Source of the DNA: Diorhabda sublineata
Taxonomy: Eukaryota; Arthropoda; Insecta; Coleoptera; Chrysomelidae
DNA length: 64,000 bases
Direction: 5' to 3'
NCBI RefSeq assembly: GCF_026230105.1
Contig: NC_079479.1
Coordinates: 14,891,734 to 14,955,733 of the forward strand
Below the pieces are notes generated by a model. The model saw only the letters and a list, made by a program, of their open reading frames with translations, ran no database searches and was not told the DNA's origin. Made by a program: the position numbers and the translations under genes. The first letter of the stretch is position 1. Every line of letters begins with the position of its first letter. Positions 14,620 to 26,880 of this stretch are shown here, piece by piece.

Positions 14620-14885
14620 TCACTTGTTATAGTTATAGTTATAGTTTTTCCAATATCAATTGCAGAACACAGTTATGCGAGGAACAATCAATATTTCATA
14701 AATACACACTCATACCAAATTAAGAAATGAAAAATAATGTTTACTCCCCGTATAAAATTAGGTAAACATCTAACAAATCGTCAGTCCACGTGGACTCAGC
14801 CGTAGGTGTCGAAAGACGTTTGTACACAATTTCTTCGAAGTATTCCTGCCAGACAGACTGCGATAAGCAGTAGCGTGGCTGAGTA
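14620..14885 (+). repeat. interspersed repeat copy (shared with 29.0 and 33.2 kb)
   Basis: Contains ATGCGAGGAACAATCAATAT and GTTTACTCCCCGTATAAAAT, then CCACGTGGACTCA, in the same order and orientation as the copies at 28985-29545 and 33170-33500. It is truncated after about 14880. The longer copies read as fragments of a transposase-like protein. Confidence 0.6.
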
Positions 14886-15955
14886 AGTTCTAAGTAATAC
14901 TACAATTAAGTGCATAAGTTAACTACGCCTATGGGAGATCCATCAAAATTGGCGACAAGGGTTTTTATGATCTGCAATTGATACTGGAATAATAAAAACA
15001 ATTTTTTTAGTTTTAATTAGTTCAATTATAAATGTTTTTCCTCGTAAATACCGGTTTTTATTCGTAATTTTGACTTAATTATAATATTGTTAAGAGAAAT
15101 AATGTTTTTCAAATATTATTTTTATACTTTTTGAACTTAATCAAATATAAATATATAAATATAAAGCTTAGAAATTATAGTTCAAAATTCTTCTAGACGA
15201 TAGTGAAAATCAAATCGATAAAAAATATTGCACAGTTGACAAGTTCTTTCTATTAAATTCAGTCCAAAATTTCACGTACACATGATTTATTTCATAGAAC
15301 ACGTTTTGAGCGACAAACATTTACAAATATAAAAACATCTAGAAAGTTCGTTGAGGATTCTTATTACGGAATAATATGGGGTTAGAGGATATACATATGA
15401 GATACATGGGGCGACAAGATGCATGATACACTTTTAGCACCATTTATTTCCACCTTAAGGTCAGTCTGGGATTTTAGTTACAAAGTCACGATGTTTCAAT
15501 GAAAACATGACACATAACCAGAGCATAATTGTACATATTAGTAATACGTAGTTATAATCTGTAACTGTTTTATTTTATTATTTTCTTGTATTACTAAAAT
15601 TAAAAATTGATACAGTTTTCGAAAATCAGAAACTTTATCGTCTTTGTTTTCAAAATAACATTTTTAACTGAAAAATTAATATAACTTAATAATCATTTTG
15701 ATCTAGTTAACAATTATTTTAATTTCAACCTTTTTTGCGACACAAAATTACAAACTACTTTTAGTTTTTTGAAAGTTTTGGAGTATTGCCTCTGGAGAAA
15801 AAATTTCGTTGCTTTAGAGCTGGAAATTGATAAATTAATAATAGTGAATGCCCATACAAATTTACACATTTTTTTTCTGTTATCCGTACTTGTTTTCTTA
15901 ATTATCTGTTGTTCTGTATCTTTTTTTTACTTAGTGTTCATCACTATTTTCCTTC
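14886..15955. other. AT-rich stretch without recognisable genes
   Basis: No motif-bearing frame or repeat structure seen; frames at 15769-16136 are AT-rich background. Confidence 0.5.
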
Positions 15956-15959
15956 GTGT

Positions 15960-16735
15960 CTTATATATCTATTTATGGGCACGAATATGATTTCCGTGGC
16001 GCCTGGATTTGACTATTCCCAAAATAAGTCGAAAATGAAGAATAAAATTTTTCAATATCTCGCTTCGTTTTTGAGATATCGAAACTTTAAGTTGGAAAAA
16101 TTTGTTTTTATTTACTATTTCTATATATCAACCTAACCTAACTTAACCTAACCTAATCTAACCTAACCTAATGTAACCTTACCTAACCTAACCTAACATA
16201 ACCCAACCTAACCTAACCTTCTCGTAGTGCACTTTGAGTGTAAAAAGTTCAAAAATCCTGAATTTTCTTCGCGTGAGGATTATTTTAGTTTTATTTTATT
16301 ATTATTTTTTCTTATGAGGGGCTTCGCCCCCTCGACCCCACCAGGTCCCCTGGACCCCGTACCCCGGTTTGCCCAAAAGTCACAGGCTGCGAGGAAAGGG
16401 TGAGTTTGGAAAGGGGAGATTGGGGGCAGATAAATTCGGAGCGGGTAGATTTGGAACGATTTTTTATATTTTTCTTATTCGACAGATTGTTTATTAAATT
16501 ACAAGAATCATATTGAATTTGAATTAATAAATAATCATTTGGAACGAAGTATAGAACGCCATCTGTTCAATAAATCAAATTTTGAACTAACGTTTGATTA
16601 TAACTTTAAGTATCGATATCTCGAAAACGAAGCAAGACATAAAAAAATTCATTCTCATTTTCGATTTATTTTGGCCTTATTAAGCCAAAATCGATATTAA
16701 ATCTCGGCGCCATGGCAATCGTACTCTTGCCTATT
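15960..16735. mobile_element. inverted-repeat element with a TTAGG-type tract and a GC-rich core
   Basis: Left arm about 15970-16105 and right arm about 16565-16735 are inverted copies: ATATCTCGCTTCGTTTTTGA pairs with TCGAAAACGAAGCAAGACAT, ATTTATGGGCACGAATATGA with the inverse of GCAATCGTACTCTTGCCTAT, and TGGCGCC with GGCGCCA. Between them are the CCTAA tract (16130-16219) and a GC-rich segment at 16315-16390 with CTTCGCCCCCTCGACCCC. No ORF. Target duplication not resolved. Confidence 0.6.
16130..16219. repeat. interstitial TTAGG-type telomere-like tract
   Basis: About 18 CCTAA pentamers (TTAGG on the other strand) with scattered variants (CTTAA, CCTAAT, CATAA). TTAGG is the usual insect telomere repeat, but this tract is internal and flanked by inverted repeats. 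Confidence 0.9.
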
Positions 16736-16776
16736 TATGTTGTACCTACATGTTTTATTTGATACTGCATTCTACA

Positions 16777-18040
16777 GGGTGTTCCGTGACTTCATGTAAA
16801 AATTTTGGGATTGAGTAGATGACGTGAAAATAATGATCAAAAATATCAAAAATTGTGATTGTTTATTGAAAATACTTACAGGAGGTATTAAACATAATTT
16901 CTTTGAGAACTAATGAATAAATAATTCGTTAATATTAGTTTGCTATCAATTTTTTCAAAACCTGCCATCAATAATTATCACATTGTATTTAAAGTTTCAA
17001 TATGGTAGAATTTACCTTAAGTGAATATGCAGACGTGCATTTGACATCTGGTAACACGTCAGAAGCCAGAAGGTTGTATACTGAACGTTTTCGGGCCACA
17101 ATTATGTGTTAGGGTTGATAGCAGCCTACGGGAAACAGGTTTGTCTACATAAATTGAGTAAACTAGTTTCCATTATTTTTGCCCTACCAAAAAAGGTGGC
17201 GAAGGTCAATACATACACCAGCTTTAAAGCAAAATGCAATAGAGGCAATTGGTGCCGATCCCACTACCACCGTATGTAAAATTTCACTAAAATATAACTT
17301 ACAACGACCATTCTTCATAGGATTCTCCAGGACTTCATTATTCCTTTCACATTCAGAAGGAGCATGCAATGGAAGTAGAGGATTATCCAGGAAGACTAGC
17401 TTACGCTCGTTGGTTTCTAGATAAATAACGAGTCCGTATTTTTTAAATAATAACCTGACTGGTCAACGATACAAAATGATTTCTTACCCATGATAAGTAA
17501 TATTCCTCTAAACATTCGCAGAGTCTTGTGCACGATGGATCCCCTCCCCACATCCTAAATGATGTAAAAAATCATCTTAATAACGTTTTTCCTAATATAG
17601 GTGGAATGGTCGAGGTCCATTAGCATGGCCACCACGTTCCCCTGATTTAAATACAATGATTTAATTTTTTTGTGAATATCTTAAAAGCCTGGTATATACA
17701 ACACCCGTAAACATAAGGAACGCTATAAGGCAGAATCTTTAAATGCTCATCCAAGTTCAAAGAAATATTCTTCGTAGACTCCGGAAATTTGTAGAAGTGC
17801 AAGCTACCCGTTTCGAACATTTGTCATAGTTTTTTTTGTTTATATTTGATAAGTTGTAGGCTAACCAACTAAATTTTTAACACTCCAATTTTTTCTTATG
17901 TTACACAATGTTCAACGGTATGGAGTTCAATTAGAAATGTTTTAATAACTCCTATAAGTATTTTCAATAAATAATTGCAATTTATGATAATTTTTTTCAT
18001 GTCTCTTTATGGTGAACGGTTTTCTTAAATGTACAACGAT
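16777..18040 (+). mobile_element. IS630/Tc1-superfamily transposon relic (DUF4817-type) with long TIRs
   Basis: Inverted ends include ATTTATTGAAAATACTTATA-like sequence at about 16820-16905 and 17927-18005 (about 80 bp). Between them: VEFTLSEYADVHLTSGNTSE from 17002 (family N-terminus), then a frame at 17179-17424 with a degraded RRSIHTPALKQNAIEAIGAD (HTH linker) and PTTTVCKISLKYNL, then YPGRLAYARWFLD-like sequence near 17390, then SPPHILNDVKNHLNNVFPNI near 17540. The catalytic core between is deleted and stops are present. Dead copy of the family also seen at 2.0, 22.1, 39.2 and 63.7 kb. Confidence 0.7.
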
Positions 18041-18770
18041 CTAAATATCTACATATCTCCTGAACCATACATTTTATCGAGTTAAACAAAGTTCACCGTT
18101 TTGTTATAAATTCGATTGAAAATTTAATTTTTGCTTTTTTTTGATTGCTTAATAGTTAAAGACATAAAGAACGGGCACTACAAAGTAATACCTCAAGAGG
18201 AATTATAAAATCTTTGTTTTCAAGACAAGAAATTCAATATTCCTCGGCTGGTTTCCAAGATGAAGGCTCTAAGTAATCACATTGAGACAAGAAGTTGCAT
18301 TTCACAAAATTCTCAGTGGTCAAGGTTTTCAAAAATGTTCATGTAAAGTTGACAATGAACAGTGCAATTCAAATAAATTTGCCTGCTTTAAAATTAATAA
18401 TTAATTTTCCTATTAGTACCATAGAACCTTGACATGCAGTAATAAATAAATAGATATTTTGTTTTCGCAATTTTCATTTTATGTTGAGAATTTTAAGTAT
18501 ATTGAGTTTATTTCTTTGATGTGTATTTTACATTAGACAAAGTTTGTTATATAGATATCTATACACTTACGTATTTCTTCAATTTTAGAAATGTTTATTG
18601 ATGTATTTCTTTTGAAATAAAGCTGTGGTTAATGAATCTATTTTTTATATCTAATTGTGACAAGGAAATAACAGGAAAATTGTAAAATGCCTCAAAATAA
18701 ACACGCAAAATGAGATATGTTGTCTCCCACATATGTTATGCCGGTATTTTGTCAAATTGCGTAAAATTAT
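18040..18770. other. AT-rich stretch without recognisable genes
   Basis: Nothing supported. Confidence 0.5.
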
Positions 18771-20359
18771 CTATAGTTTATTTCACAAAGGTATAGAGTA
18801 ATATAAGCTCATTAGGTATGCAAAGGAACCATAGAGTGACCCAACGAATATTTAAGCCACTTTAATAATTTGGCATTGATTTCATTGTAAAATTTTTTCT
18901 TTTTATCAAGTGTAGGTAGTACCACCCAGGTTGGGGTCAATATATGGGTTTAGCCTATTGTTATCTAGGATACTCGTAAAAAGAAAAGAATTTTAATTTA
19001 ACAGAATAAAAATTAGGCATTATGTGAATAGTATTAGGTAAACTTATTTTTTAAATAAACTAAATTATAAAAAATCATAATATTCTTCGTCATCTCAGGC
19101 ACTGTCGTTATAATTAACGGGTCGACGGTCCGATCGATCATTGTTTCCTCTTCTTTAATAACATGCTGGACTGCTTTTCGCAGTTCTCTGGTGTCACCTC
19201 CTTAATGGCTTCATTAAACAGTAGCTTTCATTTTGAATGTTTTGTTGTGCCTTGCTATAAATCCTTTTACTTGCGCCCATATAACTTCTATAGGATTTAG
19301 TTCGCAATGATATGGCGGTTTGCGCAGCACAGTTACACTATGTTGTTCTGCTATATCTTCCACGGCGTATTTCATAAAACGATGTTTGTGTGAATTTGCT
19401 ATAGTTAATAGTTCTTTTTTTATCAAATTATCTTCAAATTCAATACTTTTGGTGGTTAAACATTCAATCATTTTTTGTGAACTTTTCTTCGAATTACACT
19501 TTTGGTGTCTTCATCAAGGACTTTTACTGGTCTGCCTGGACTTTTCTTGGGAGGTTCCACTTGGCCTGCTATCTTTCTCCCACGCAATAATTTAAAAACA
19601 TTGGACTTTTAAACTCCAGTCATTCGGGAACATCGATCGACAGTTCCTTGTGCAGTAAATTTCGGGTAATCGTATTTTATGCAATTGTGTACATTTGAAA
19701 TAAGTTTTTTATTCACTAATAGTGGAGAATGATTGGAACATCTTTTCGTTGGTGTAAATGTCGTAATTTATAACTAATCTTATAATACTGTGAACACTAT
19801 TTACGGCTGAACAGCAAATACTGAGGCGCTAAACTAAACGTTAAACTAAGCAAATAAACTTATAAAGGTCTAAAAATTTCGGATAAGGCACCATTGCCCT
19901 TACGTCGCATGGTTAAGCCGAATCTGAAATAGGGCTGGAACTAGGCAGAGGCACTAACCGAAGGTTAAACGGTACATGTTAAACGCAGTTTGGCATTGAT
20001 TTCATTGTAAAATTATTTCTTTTTATCAAGTGCAGGTATTATCACCTGGTTTGGGGTTAATTTATGGGTTTAGCCTATTGTTATCCATTCACAAACACTG
20101 AAAATAGTGTGCCAAAGGCGTGCCGGTAGGATACTCGTAAAAAGAAAAGCCGAATTTGAAATCGGGTTGGAATTAGGCAGAGGCACTAATAGAAGGTTAA
20201 ACAGTACCTGTTAAACGCAAAACGTAACTGTATAATCTACTACCTAAGTAATCCCTACACAATATTTCAATCCTACACCTATGGCCGACACCTCAATTGA
20301 ACCGAACTGGACGGAACTCCCCATTTTATTGCTCTATACCTTTCTGAAATAGTCTATAG
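18771..20359. mobile_element. transposon related to the 13.6-kb MITE, with internal duplication and transposase remains
   Basis: Ends (CTATAGTTTATTTCACAAAG at 18771; CTTTCTGAAATAGTCTATAG ending 20359) match the MITE ends. The segment TTTGGCATTGATTTCATTGT to GTTAAACGCA occurs twice: once complete (19989-20222) and once split, 18857-18985 continuing at about 19915-19988, with the transposase-bearing block between. So a coding element either was inserted in, or gave rise by deletion to, this MITE family. Confidence 0.75.
19200..19640 (-). pseudogene. DDE_3/IS630-type transposase relic
   Basis: Minus-strand frames give KSNVFKLLRGRKIAGQVEPP and KKSPGRPVKVLDEDTK (about 19610-19510, HTH linker part) and, after a deletion of most of the catalytic core, a clear C-terminal part at 19471-19214 with HRFMKYAVEDIAEQHSVTVL and PPYHCELNPIEVIWAQVKGF; the NPIE motif supplies the third catalytic acid. 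Two catalytic acids are missing, so it is inactive. It sits inside the MITE-related element. Confidence 0.75.
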
Positions 20360-20654
20360 TCATAATGCAAGAAAGCTTTCAGGATCCGTTTTGCCGTTTT
20401 CGTAAAGTCTTTGTACACAGATAGAGGCAGTAAGAAAGAGCCTGTTTTAGCTGTATTATCAGCTCTCAAGAGTCCACCTACAAACTCTATAAATTTTCTG
20501 ATAAATATCAAGTATTTAGGTAACCAGCTGGTTGCAGAATCTTCTTCCAATGATGTGCGGTGAAGATTATGTAGGTTCTGTATGGATAAGTCAGCTAAAA
20601 GGCTATGGTCGTTTCGTATTTTTTAATGTGTGAACTACAAGGTCCTTCACGACA

Positions 20655-21678
20655 AGCTGAATCGATATGCATATGGGCAAGTACTAGGACTAGTGTTTTG
20701 AAAATTTGCTTGCATGGGTTTTCCGAAATGGTCGTTTCAGCAAAAATAATTTCAGTTTTCTGAAATTTCCGGTTATATCGGATGTGGACCCAAACTTCTT
20801 TATTATAAACGGATTGCTATGGTTCTCATCAAATTTTTGGAATCTACGTAAAATTTCAATATAACTTTATATGAAACATAGTATGTCTGAATTCCACCAT
20901 TTTTTAATTATTTCACATTTTCGAAATTTTTGGATACATCCAGCCACTAAAAAAATTATATTCCTAAGTTTAAGTGAGTCAAGTCTAATATTTTTGGGAT
21001 TTGGACAAATAACACTTACAGCTCTCAGAATCTGTGAAAACCTTGGCAAAAATTTATAGAGGGTGTTCAGAAAATGGTTCCGAATTTCGCTATCTAAAAA
21101 CTTCGAAAACTTGTTTTGGTCGCTCTAGAACAACCGACAATCAAAAACCATGAAAATTTCAGTATCTACAAATACCGTTAATTTGAGATATATGAATTTA
21201 CTAACGAAGTCTACTTAATTTGAAGCGTAGAATCCAATGGTAAAGAAAAAAATGGGGGTTGCCATATAAAATAATTAGGTTTAGAAGTTTTTAGATAGCA
21301 AAATTCGGAACCATTTTCTGAACATCCTATATAAATTTTTGTTAAGGTTTTCACAAATTCTGAAAGCTGTAAGTGCTATTTGTCCAAATCCCAAAAATAT
21401 TAGACCTGACACACTTAAAAATTTGGAAAATGTGATATAATAAAAAATAGTGGAATTTAGGCATACGATGCCTTATATAAAGTTGAATATAGTGAAGTTA
21501 TATATATTGAAATTTCGCGCGGACTCCCAAAAATTTAATAAAAACCATAGCATTCTGTTTAAAATAAGGAAGAGAACTGAACTTATTTTAGCTGAACCGA
21601 GCCTTTTGAAAAACCCATTCAAGCAAATTTTCAGTCGCACTAGTCGCAGTACTTTCCCATATGCATATCGATTCAGCT
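20655..21678. repeat. 1-kb inverted repeat (hairpin)
   Basis: Left arm 20655-21105 and right arm 21281-21678 are inverted copies over about 400-450 bp with a 175-bp centre. Paired segments include AGCTGAATCGATATGCATAT with ATATGCATATCGATTCAGCT, GGATTTGGACAAATA with TATTTGTCCAAATCC, and GAAAATGGTTCCGAATTTCG with the inverse near 21305. No coding capacity. It could be a foldback element or an inverted duplication. Confidence 0.85.
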
Positions 21679-21944
21679 TTTGATTCCAGCGTGACGTCAC
21701 ATTATGAGAGATATGGCGTGGCTGCGCATGAGCATACCGGTGTATGTGTATCGTGGTATCAAACACAATTCTACGTGAATAATCTGATAATATGAAGTCG
21801 AGAAAATGGATACATCCATGGAAAAAGCTAAAAGAGTCATTGTATTCTCGGGTGACAACATATTATTTATATACGTTAACTAACATCTAAAATATACAAT
21901 GCGATCCAAATGTATTTGATTCAATTTTAGCTTTATAATGTTAT

Positions 21945-22542
21945 AATGTGCTATGTAAAAAACCTGAAACAGGTCGATTTTTATTTTTGATTTGACAATT
22001 TGCAGTACGAAAATATTATGCCCCTCTAGCACCTATTTTAATTATGATTGGTTGTGGTAATAAAACAAAAATTCAAAAAGATATTTCACAAATTTTTAAT
22101 AATAAATAACCTGGTCAACAAGTTTCGCAGTCTACAGTTAGCAAAATTTAAAAAAAGTTTCATGAACATGTGAAAAATATTGAAAAACCAGGTAGAAATA
22201 TTCAATTTACTGATGGAAAGAAGTTGGATGTACTTTTAGAGATTGAGGAAAGTTCGCATAAAACAACTCAAAGGCTTGCCGCCGAAATTGATAAGATGAT
22301 AGATGATAAGAAACTCATCTATTTTGAGAGTTTTGCATAAAGAAAAATTCCACCTTTACAACGTTTAGTTGATTCAGAAGTTAAATGAAGATGGTCCTGA
22401 TAGATTTGCAGTTCATAAACAAAATAGTTTCTAATAGAGACATTATCAAAATTTTCAAGAGGGTGCTAATATTTCCATACTGTAAATTGTCAATTTAAGA
22501 ATAAAAATTGATTTGTTTCAGGTTTTTTTCACATAGTACATA
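21945..22542 (+). mobile_element. short TIR element with 5' transposase remains
   Basis: Inverted ends of about 80 bp: CTATGTAAAAAACCTGAAAC (21951 on) against the inverse of GTTTCAGGTTTTTTTCACAT ending about 22534; TTTGACAATTTGCAGTACG and the inverse of CATACTGTAAATTGTC also pair. Interior (about 22110-22330) reads PGQQVSQSTVSKI, KNIEKPGRNIQFTDGKKLDV and EIEESSHKTTQRLAAEID, the paired helix-turn-helix part of a DUF4817/IS630-type transposase. The catalytic part is deleted. Confidence 0.7.
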
Positions 22543-22923
22543 AAAACGCTAAAACTGAATTTATTTCATACATAAGGACCGCATTTTATAGCTAGAAAAT
22601 ATCTTGGGTAGGAAATTTGGAATTCAGGTAGAAAGTTATTATTGAATTTTTTGCAAAATATTGATCACCGCCAATTATTCAGTTATCTCAAAAAATAAAT
22701 GGATATCAAAAAGCATAATGCAAAATCGGATGAAATAATTCAAACAATATGACAGGAAACATCTCGTTATATTAGGAATATCAATATTTTTCGGAATTTA
22801 TAAACATTTCATTGACCATTCTATGTTAATTATTACTGGACCGCTTATATCTTTTAAAACATATAAAAGCTATTTTTCTAGATTCATACATAATTTTTTA
22901 ATTCCTATTATCTTTTTATGGAA

Positions 22924-23037
22924 ATTCTGACTATTTTTTAAAATTGAATCAATTTATAATTGAATTCTGACTATTTTTAAAATTGAATCAATTCATAATT
23001 GAATTCTGACTATTTTTAAACTTGATCAATTCATAAT
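22924..23037. repeat. tandem repeat, three units of about 40 bp
   Basis: Unit begins ATTCTGACTATTTTTAAAAT and continues TGAATCAATTCATAATTGA; copies start at 22924, 22964 and 23003, the last with a one-base loss. Confidence 0.85.
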
Positions 23038-23550
23038 ATGTTAATTTTCAAGCATAACAACCAATATTTTGAAATTTTCATGTTTGGATATCGATTTTAA
23101 GCGTATGTGAGAATTTTCATTAGGACTGATTTGGCTGTGACACTATAAACAATTTTTTTTAATATTTTAATGCACAGCTTTTGTTAGTTCAGGTGGTTAT
23201 TCTAAAAGTCAGAAACTTTCTACAGTAAATATTTTATACTTACTGAAAATGAAAAGCCACTTCTGGCAGCCCTGTGTCCGTGGAATACTACCCTAAAAGA
23301 AGGGTGAGAAATAAAATTTATTTTAGTTAAGGTATTAGTCATAAAATTTTAAGAAATAACTTTCGACTTTTTTCTCCTAATTGTTGACAGAACGCTATAA
23401 ATTGAAATAAACAGACAATTAATAATGTACAATGCCAGAATGAAATTTCATCACCAATAGTCTGCCAGAGCGAAAAACGGTGTCCGTGCGAGTGAAAGTA
23501 AGACAGTAATATGGAAAACTAGCGGGTTAGAGTGAAAACGCTTATTGGGA

Positions 23551-23580
23551 AACCTAACCTTACTTAACCTAACCCAACTT
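23551..23580. repeat. short TTAGG-type tract
   Basis: Five to six CCTAA-like pentamers at the inner end of the left arm of the foldback element. Confidence 0.6.
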
Positions 23581-23739
23581 GCTATTAGAATAAATATTTT
23601 ATACTGAAATATTGGAAAAAATTCTTTATTGTTAAAGATTGACAATATATTCGTGTAAAGACAATTTTAAAGTATCGTGAGGTATATTTCTACGTGTGAT
23701 TTGCCTACTTCATTATATAATACTTCTAACTCGTATGCG

Positions 23740-24170
23740 ATAGACCAGAATCAATATGGACAACACGTCCTACCACTCGCACCAACCTCTTAAGATACCA
23801 AATAATAGTAGTAACAAAGCTTTGGAAAAACTATTTTGAACATGTTATCAAAGAATGAGATGAGTATTTGGTACCACCCTCTTCACAACCCTTCATAATT
23901 CAATCAAATTATAACTCTAGTTCAGACGATTCTGATGACCATGATTACTTATAAAGATATTCTGGAATTGAAATGTTTTTTTCCTTTAGTTTTATTTGCA
24001 AAGAATTTATTTTCCTCCATGGTTTTTGCTTGTAAATTTCGTTATCCAGAAAAAAAAACGAATGGGGTACAAAAAAAGCTCAGTTCACGTCGGGTGCCCT
24101 GTTTAAACCAAACGCCACTTCAGGCAGGTACTTTTTTCTCGTCTATTCACGTTTTATAATTTTTTCTACG
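23740..24170 (+). pseudogene. C-terminal remnant of an IS630-type transposase
   Basis: Reads KLWKNYFEHVIKE, a stop, then VPPSSQPFIIQSNYNSSSDD and SDDHDYL before a stop, an acidic Ser-rich tail typical of this transposase group. The following non-coding part (AAAACGAATGGGGTACAAAA and CAGTTCACGTC) recurs after the related remnant at 29340-29545. Confidence 0.6.
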
Positions 24171-24838
24171 CCCATGTCTGTAAACGTCAAAAATCGCACT
24201 GTCAACATTCCTTGTGAATGAAATTTAACAATAACATGCACGTAATGAGATCCCATAACATATACGTGCGTTTTGAGAAGAAAACTGAAACTTCTTGGTT
24301 TAATTAAATTGCAATCAAATTTTTATTTACGTAAGACTTTATTTGGTCTATTTACACAAATTTAGTCAATTGAAAAATATAAAAACTTTTAGCATTAGCG
24401 AAATATATTTAGGATTGAAAGAGTAATGTCCCTAAATGTAGACAGCACATTATGCAATTTTTTTAAAAATAAGACACGTTTGCTTAAGTAGCATATTAAG
24501 TCCACAAATACCCAATAAGCGCTTTCCATATTACTGTCTGTGTCGCACGGACACGTTTTTCGCTCTGGCAGACTTTTGGTGATGGAATTTCGTTCTGCCA
24601 TTGTATTATTAATTGTTTATTTATTTTATTTATTTCATCAACAATTAGAAGAGATGTAAATGTTCTGACAGAAATTCCATGAAGACAAAATGCTGTCGAA
24701 AGAAATTTCCTGAAATTTTATGACTGATTCTGTAACTAAAATGAATCTTATTTCTTACCTTCCTTAAAATTTTAGGGTAGACTATCCCGGCCACACAGGA
24801 CTACCAGAAGTGGCTTTTCATTTTTAGTAGGTATAGAG

Positions 24839-26880
24839 CAGCGATCGGGGAACTTTTTTAATCATTACCCCAAAATATTTTTGTGTAAGTTGATATTACC
24901 CCATGGCTAAAAGTAAAAAAAAACGAAATCGCCTCTTTTTAGCATCTTTCATATTATAGTCCCCCATGATAAATTTGAAAAGAAAACAATAACTAAAAAT
25001 TTAATTTAAACATCATTTATTCAATTTATCGATGTAATACCTAGTAATACTAATAATATAATAATAACGGTAATAATAGTAATTTAAGTAATATGTATGT
25101 ATATATAACAAATTGAAACCCATTGAGGTACAATTGAGGGTTGACAATTTGGGGTACTGTAACAAATTATAAAAATAATAATAATAATGGTGGTACAAAC
25201 AAAAATTAGAATTGAAAAAACTAGAAAAAAAAAAGAATAATTTAAAACATACTTCCTTCACGTTTTGGAGAAATGATGTTTCACGTTCGATACAGTTGCT
25301 TCAAAATTGGGACTGTTTGATGTAAGAACGATTTGAATGCATTTAATCGATTTCTGTTCCTCGTTTTTATGTTCATTAGAGTGGAAAAGCTTTGTTCGCA
25401 CAAATATGTTGTTCCAAATGGCAGCAATTTTTTAACCGCCTCATGTGCAATTTTGAAATCCTTCGCAGCTTTTGGCATACAAAAAGACGACAGATTTGGT
25501 TTACTCTCATATTGAATACGTGCTTCAGTATTAGATCGGAGTTCAAAAATTGCTTCTGCTAAACCTGAAGGTTCTTCTGGTATCATAGCAATCTCACATT
25601 TAAAAGAATATAAAATCCAACTGCCAGTACGTGTATTAAGATCTGGAAAGTAATCTGAAAACCGCTTTCTGAATTTGATAAAATGTCTTACAATTTATTG
25701 TATCCTTGATGTCAGCAAAATTAATATTTTCGCAATCTTCTAAAAACAAAGCAAACCTTGAAAAAGAAGGTATCTTGTTCTTTTCTACTTTATGTCTCCA
25801 ATATTGCAGTTTTAAACCAAACGCTGACATTATTTCTCTCTGTGAAATGATATTAATATTATTTACTTGCAATTCTTTGTTTAATATATTTATACTCTCA
25901 AAAATGTCGCTAAATATGCGAGATATGTAACCCAGGAAGAGTTTTTAAACTTATCTGATCAACCATAAAAATTTCTAGTTTTGAGAGTCCATTCTGTATG
26001 ATAAAGTAGGTCCGTATATTCAGCTTCACCTGACATAATTCACGAAATAGCCGCGTGTTTAGTGCATGTCCCTTGATAAAATTTACAATCTTGATGATAT
26101 CATGCATGACGGCTCCAGTGTAGGTTCTAAATATTTCACCATAAGGGCCTGGCGATGGATCATACAGTGAGTAACCTCAATATTTGGGTTATTTTTTTAC
26201 GAAAGCCGAAAAACCATTAATATGACCCAGCATAGCTAGAGCTCCATCCAAAGATACAGAAATATAGTTTTCCCATTTCAAACTTTGCGCATTGAAGTAT
26301 TCATTTACTTTATTGTAGACATCAATTCCACGAGATTTCAACGCGAGAGTAGAACAAAACAGCAATTCCTCTTCAAAATTATCTGCAGTCAGTACCTTCA
26401 TACATACAACACACTGTGGTTTCATTGTACCATTGTCTTCAATTTGTGTAAAGCCGTAATTAAGGAATTCGTCTTGGTATGTTCTTTTTCTATTTGTTGC
26501 CATCTGATGGGAGACAAAAAATAATAGTTGTAAAATACTGAATTTTCAAATTTCGGCTTACCTTGACCGATATGTCAGCAACTAACTAGTAAAAACTCGC
26601 TCTCTGACTCGTCAATATATTTGTATCTTGACCTCATGGCACGAACTGAGCAGGTAGCTTTACAGCGCAAAGATATAACTCGAGAACACTCTAATGGTGG
26701 GAAGTGAGCGTTGTGGCCTGCATATCTCGCTAAATTGTTTAAGTTGGAAAAAATACCAGCAGGTTTATAAAATGGCAAATTAAAAAAATATACTTTTTAC
26801 TCACAAAAATTTCCTTTTTACCCCCAAAATTTTCATTTTTACTCCATTTGGTGTAATTTACCCCAGTTCCCCGACCGCTG
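24839..26880 (-). mobile_element. hAT transposon with exact 8-bp target duplication
   Basis: TIRs CAGCGATCGGGGAACT (24839) and AGTTCCCCGACCGCTG (ending 26880) match with one mismatch. The 8-bp sequence GTATAGAG lies directly outside both ends (24831-24838 and 26881-26888), the size expected of hAT. The element is 2042 bp and inserted in the right arm of the foldback element. Confidence 0.95.
25281..26503 (-). pseudogene. hAT transposase (SCAND3/ZBED-like), internally deleted
   Basis: Cut-and-paste transposase. The N-terminal frame 26503-26189 starts MATNRKRTYQDEFLNYGFTQ and has the first two cysteines (PQCVVC) of a BED-type zinc finger, then skips the rest of the finger and joins to SRGIDVYNKVNEYF and a SLDGALAMLGHINGFSAFVKK part with the catalytic-region Asp. 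Next come MHDIIKIVNFIKGHALNTRL (26107), NIISQREIMSAFGLKLQYWR (25857) and the hAT dimerisation part ending in the frame 25586-25281 with PFGTTYLCEQSFSTLMNIKT. Frameshifts separate the pieces. The intact TIRs suggest it could still be moved in trans; that is inference. Confidence 0.8.

Noticed and set aside
22924..23037. CRISPR-like repeat array
   Set aside because: Units are directly adjacent without spacers and the host is an insect; simple tandem duplication.
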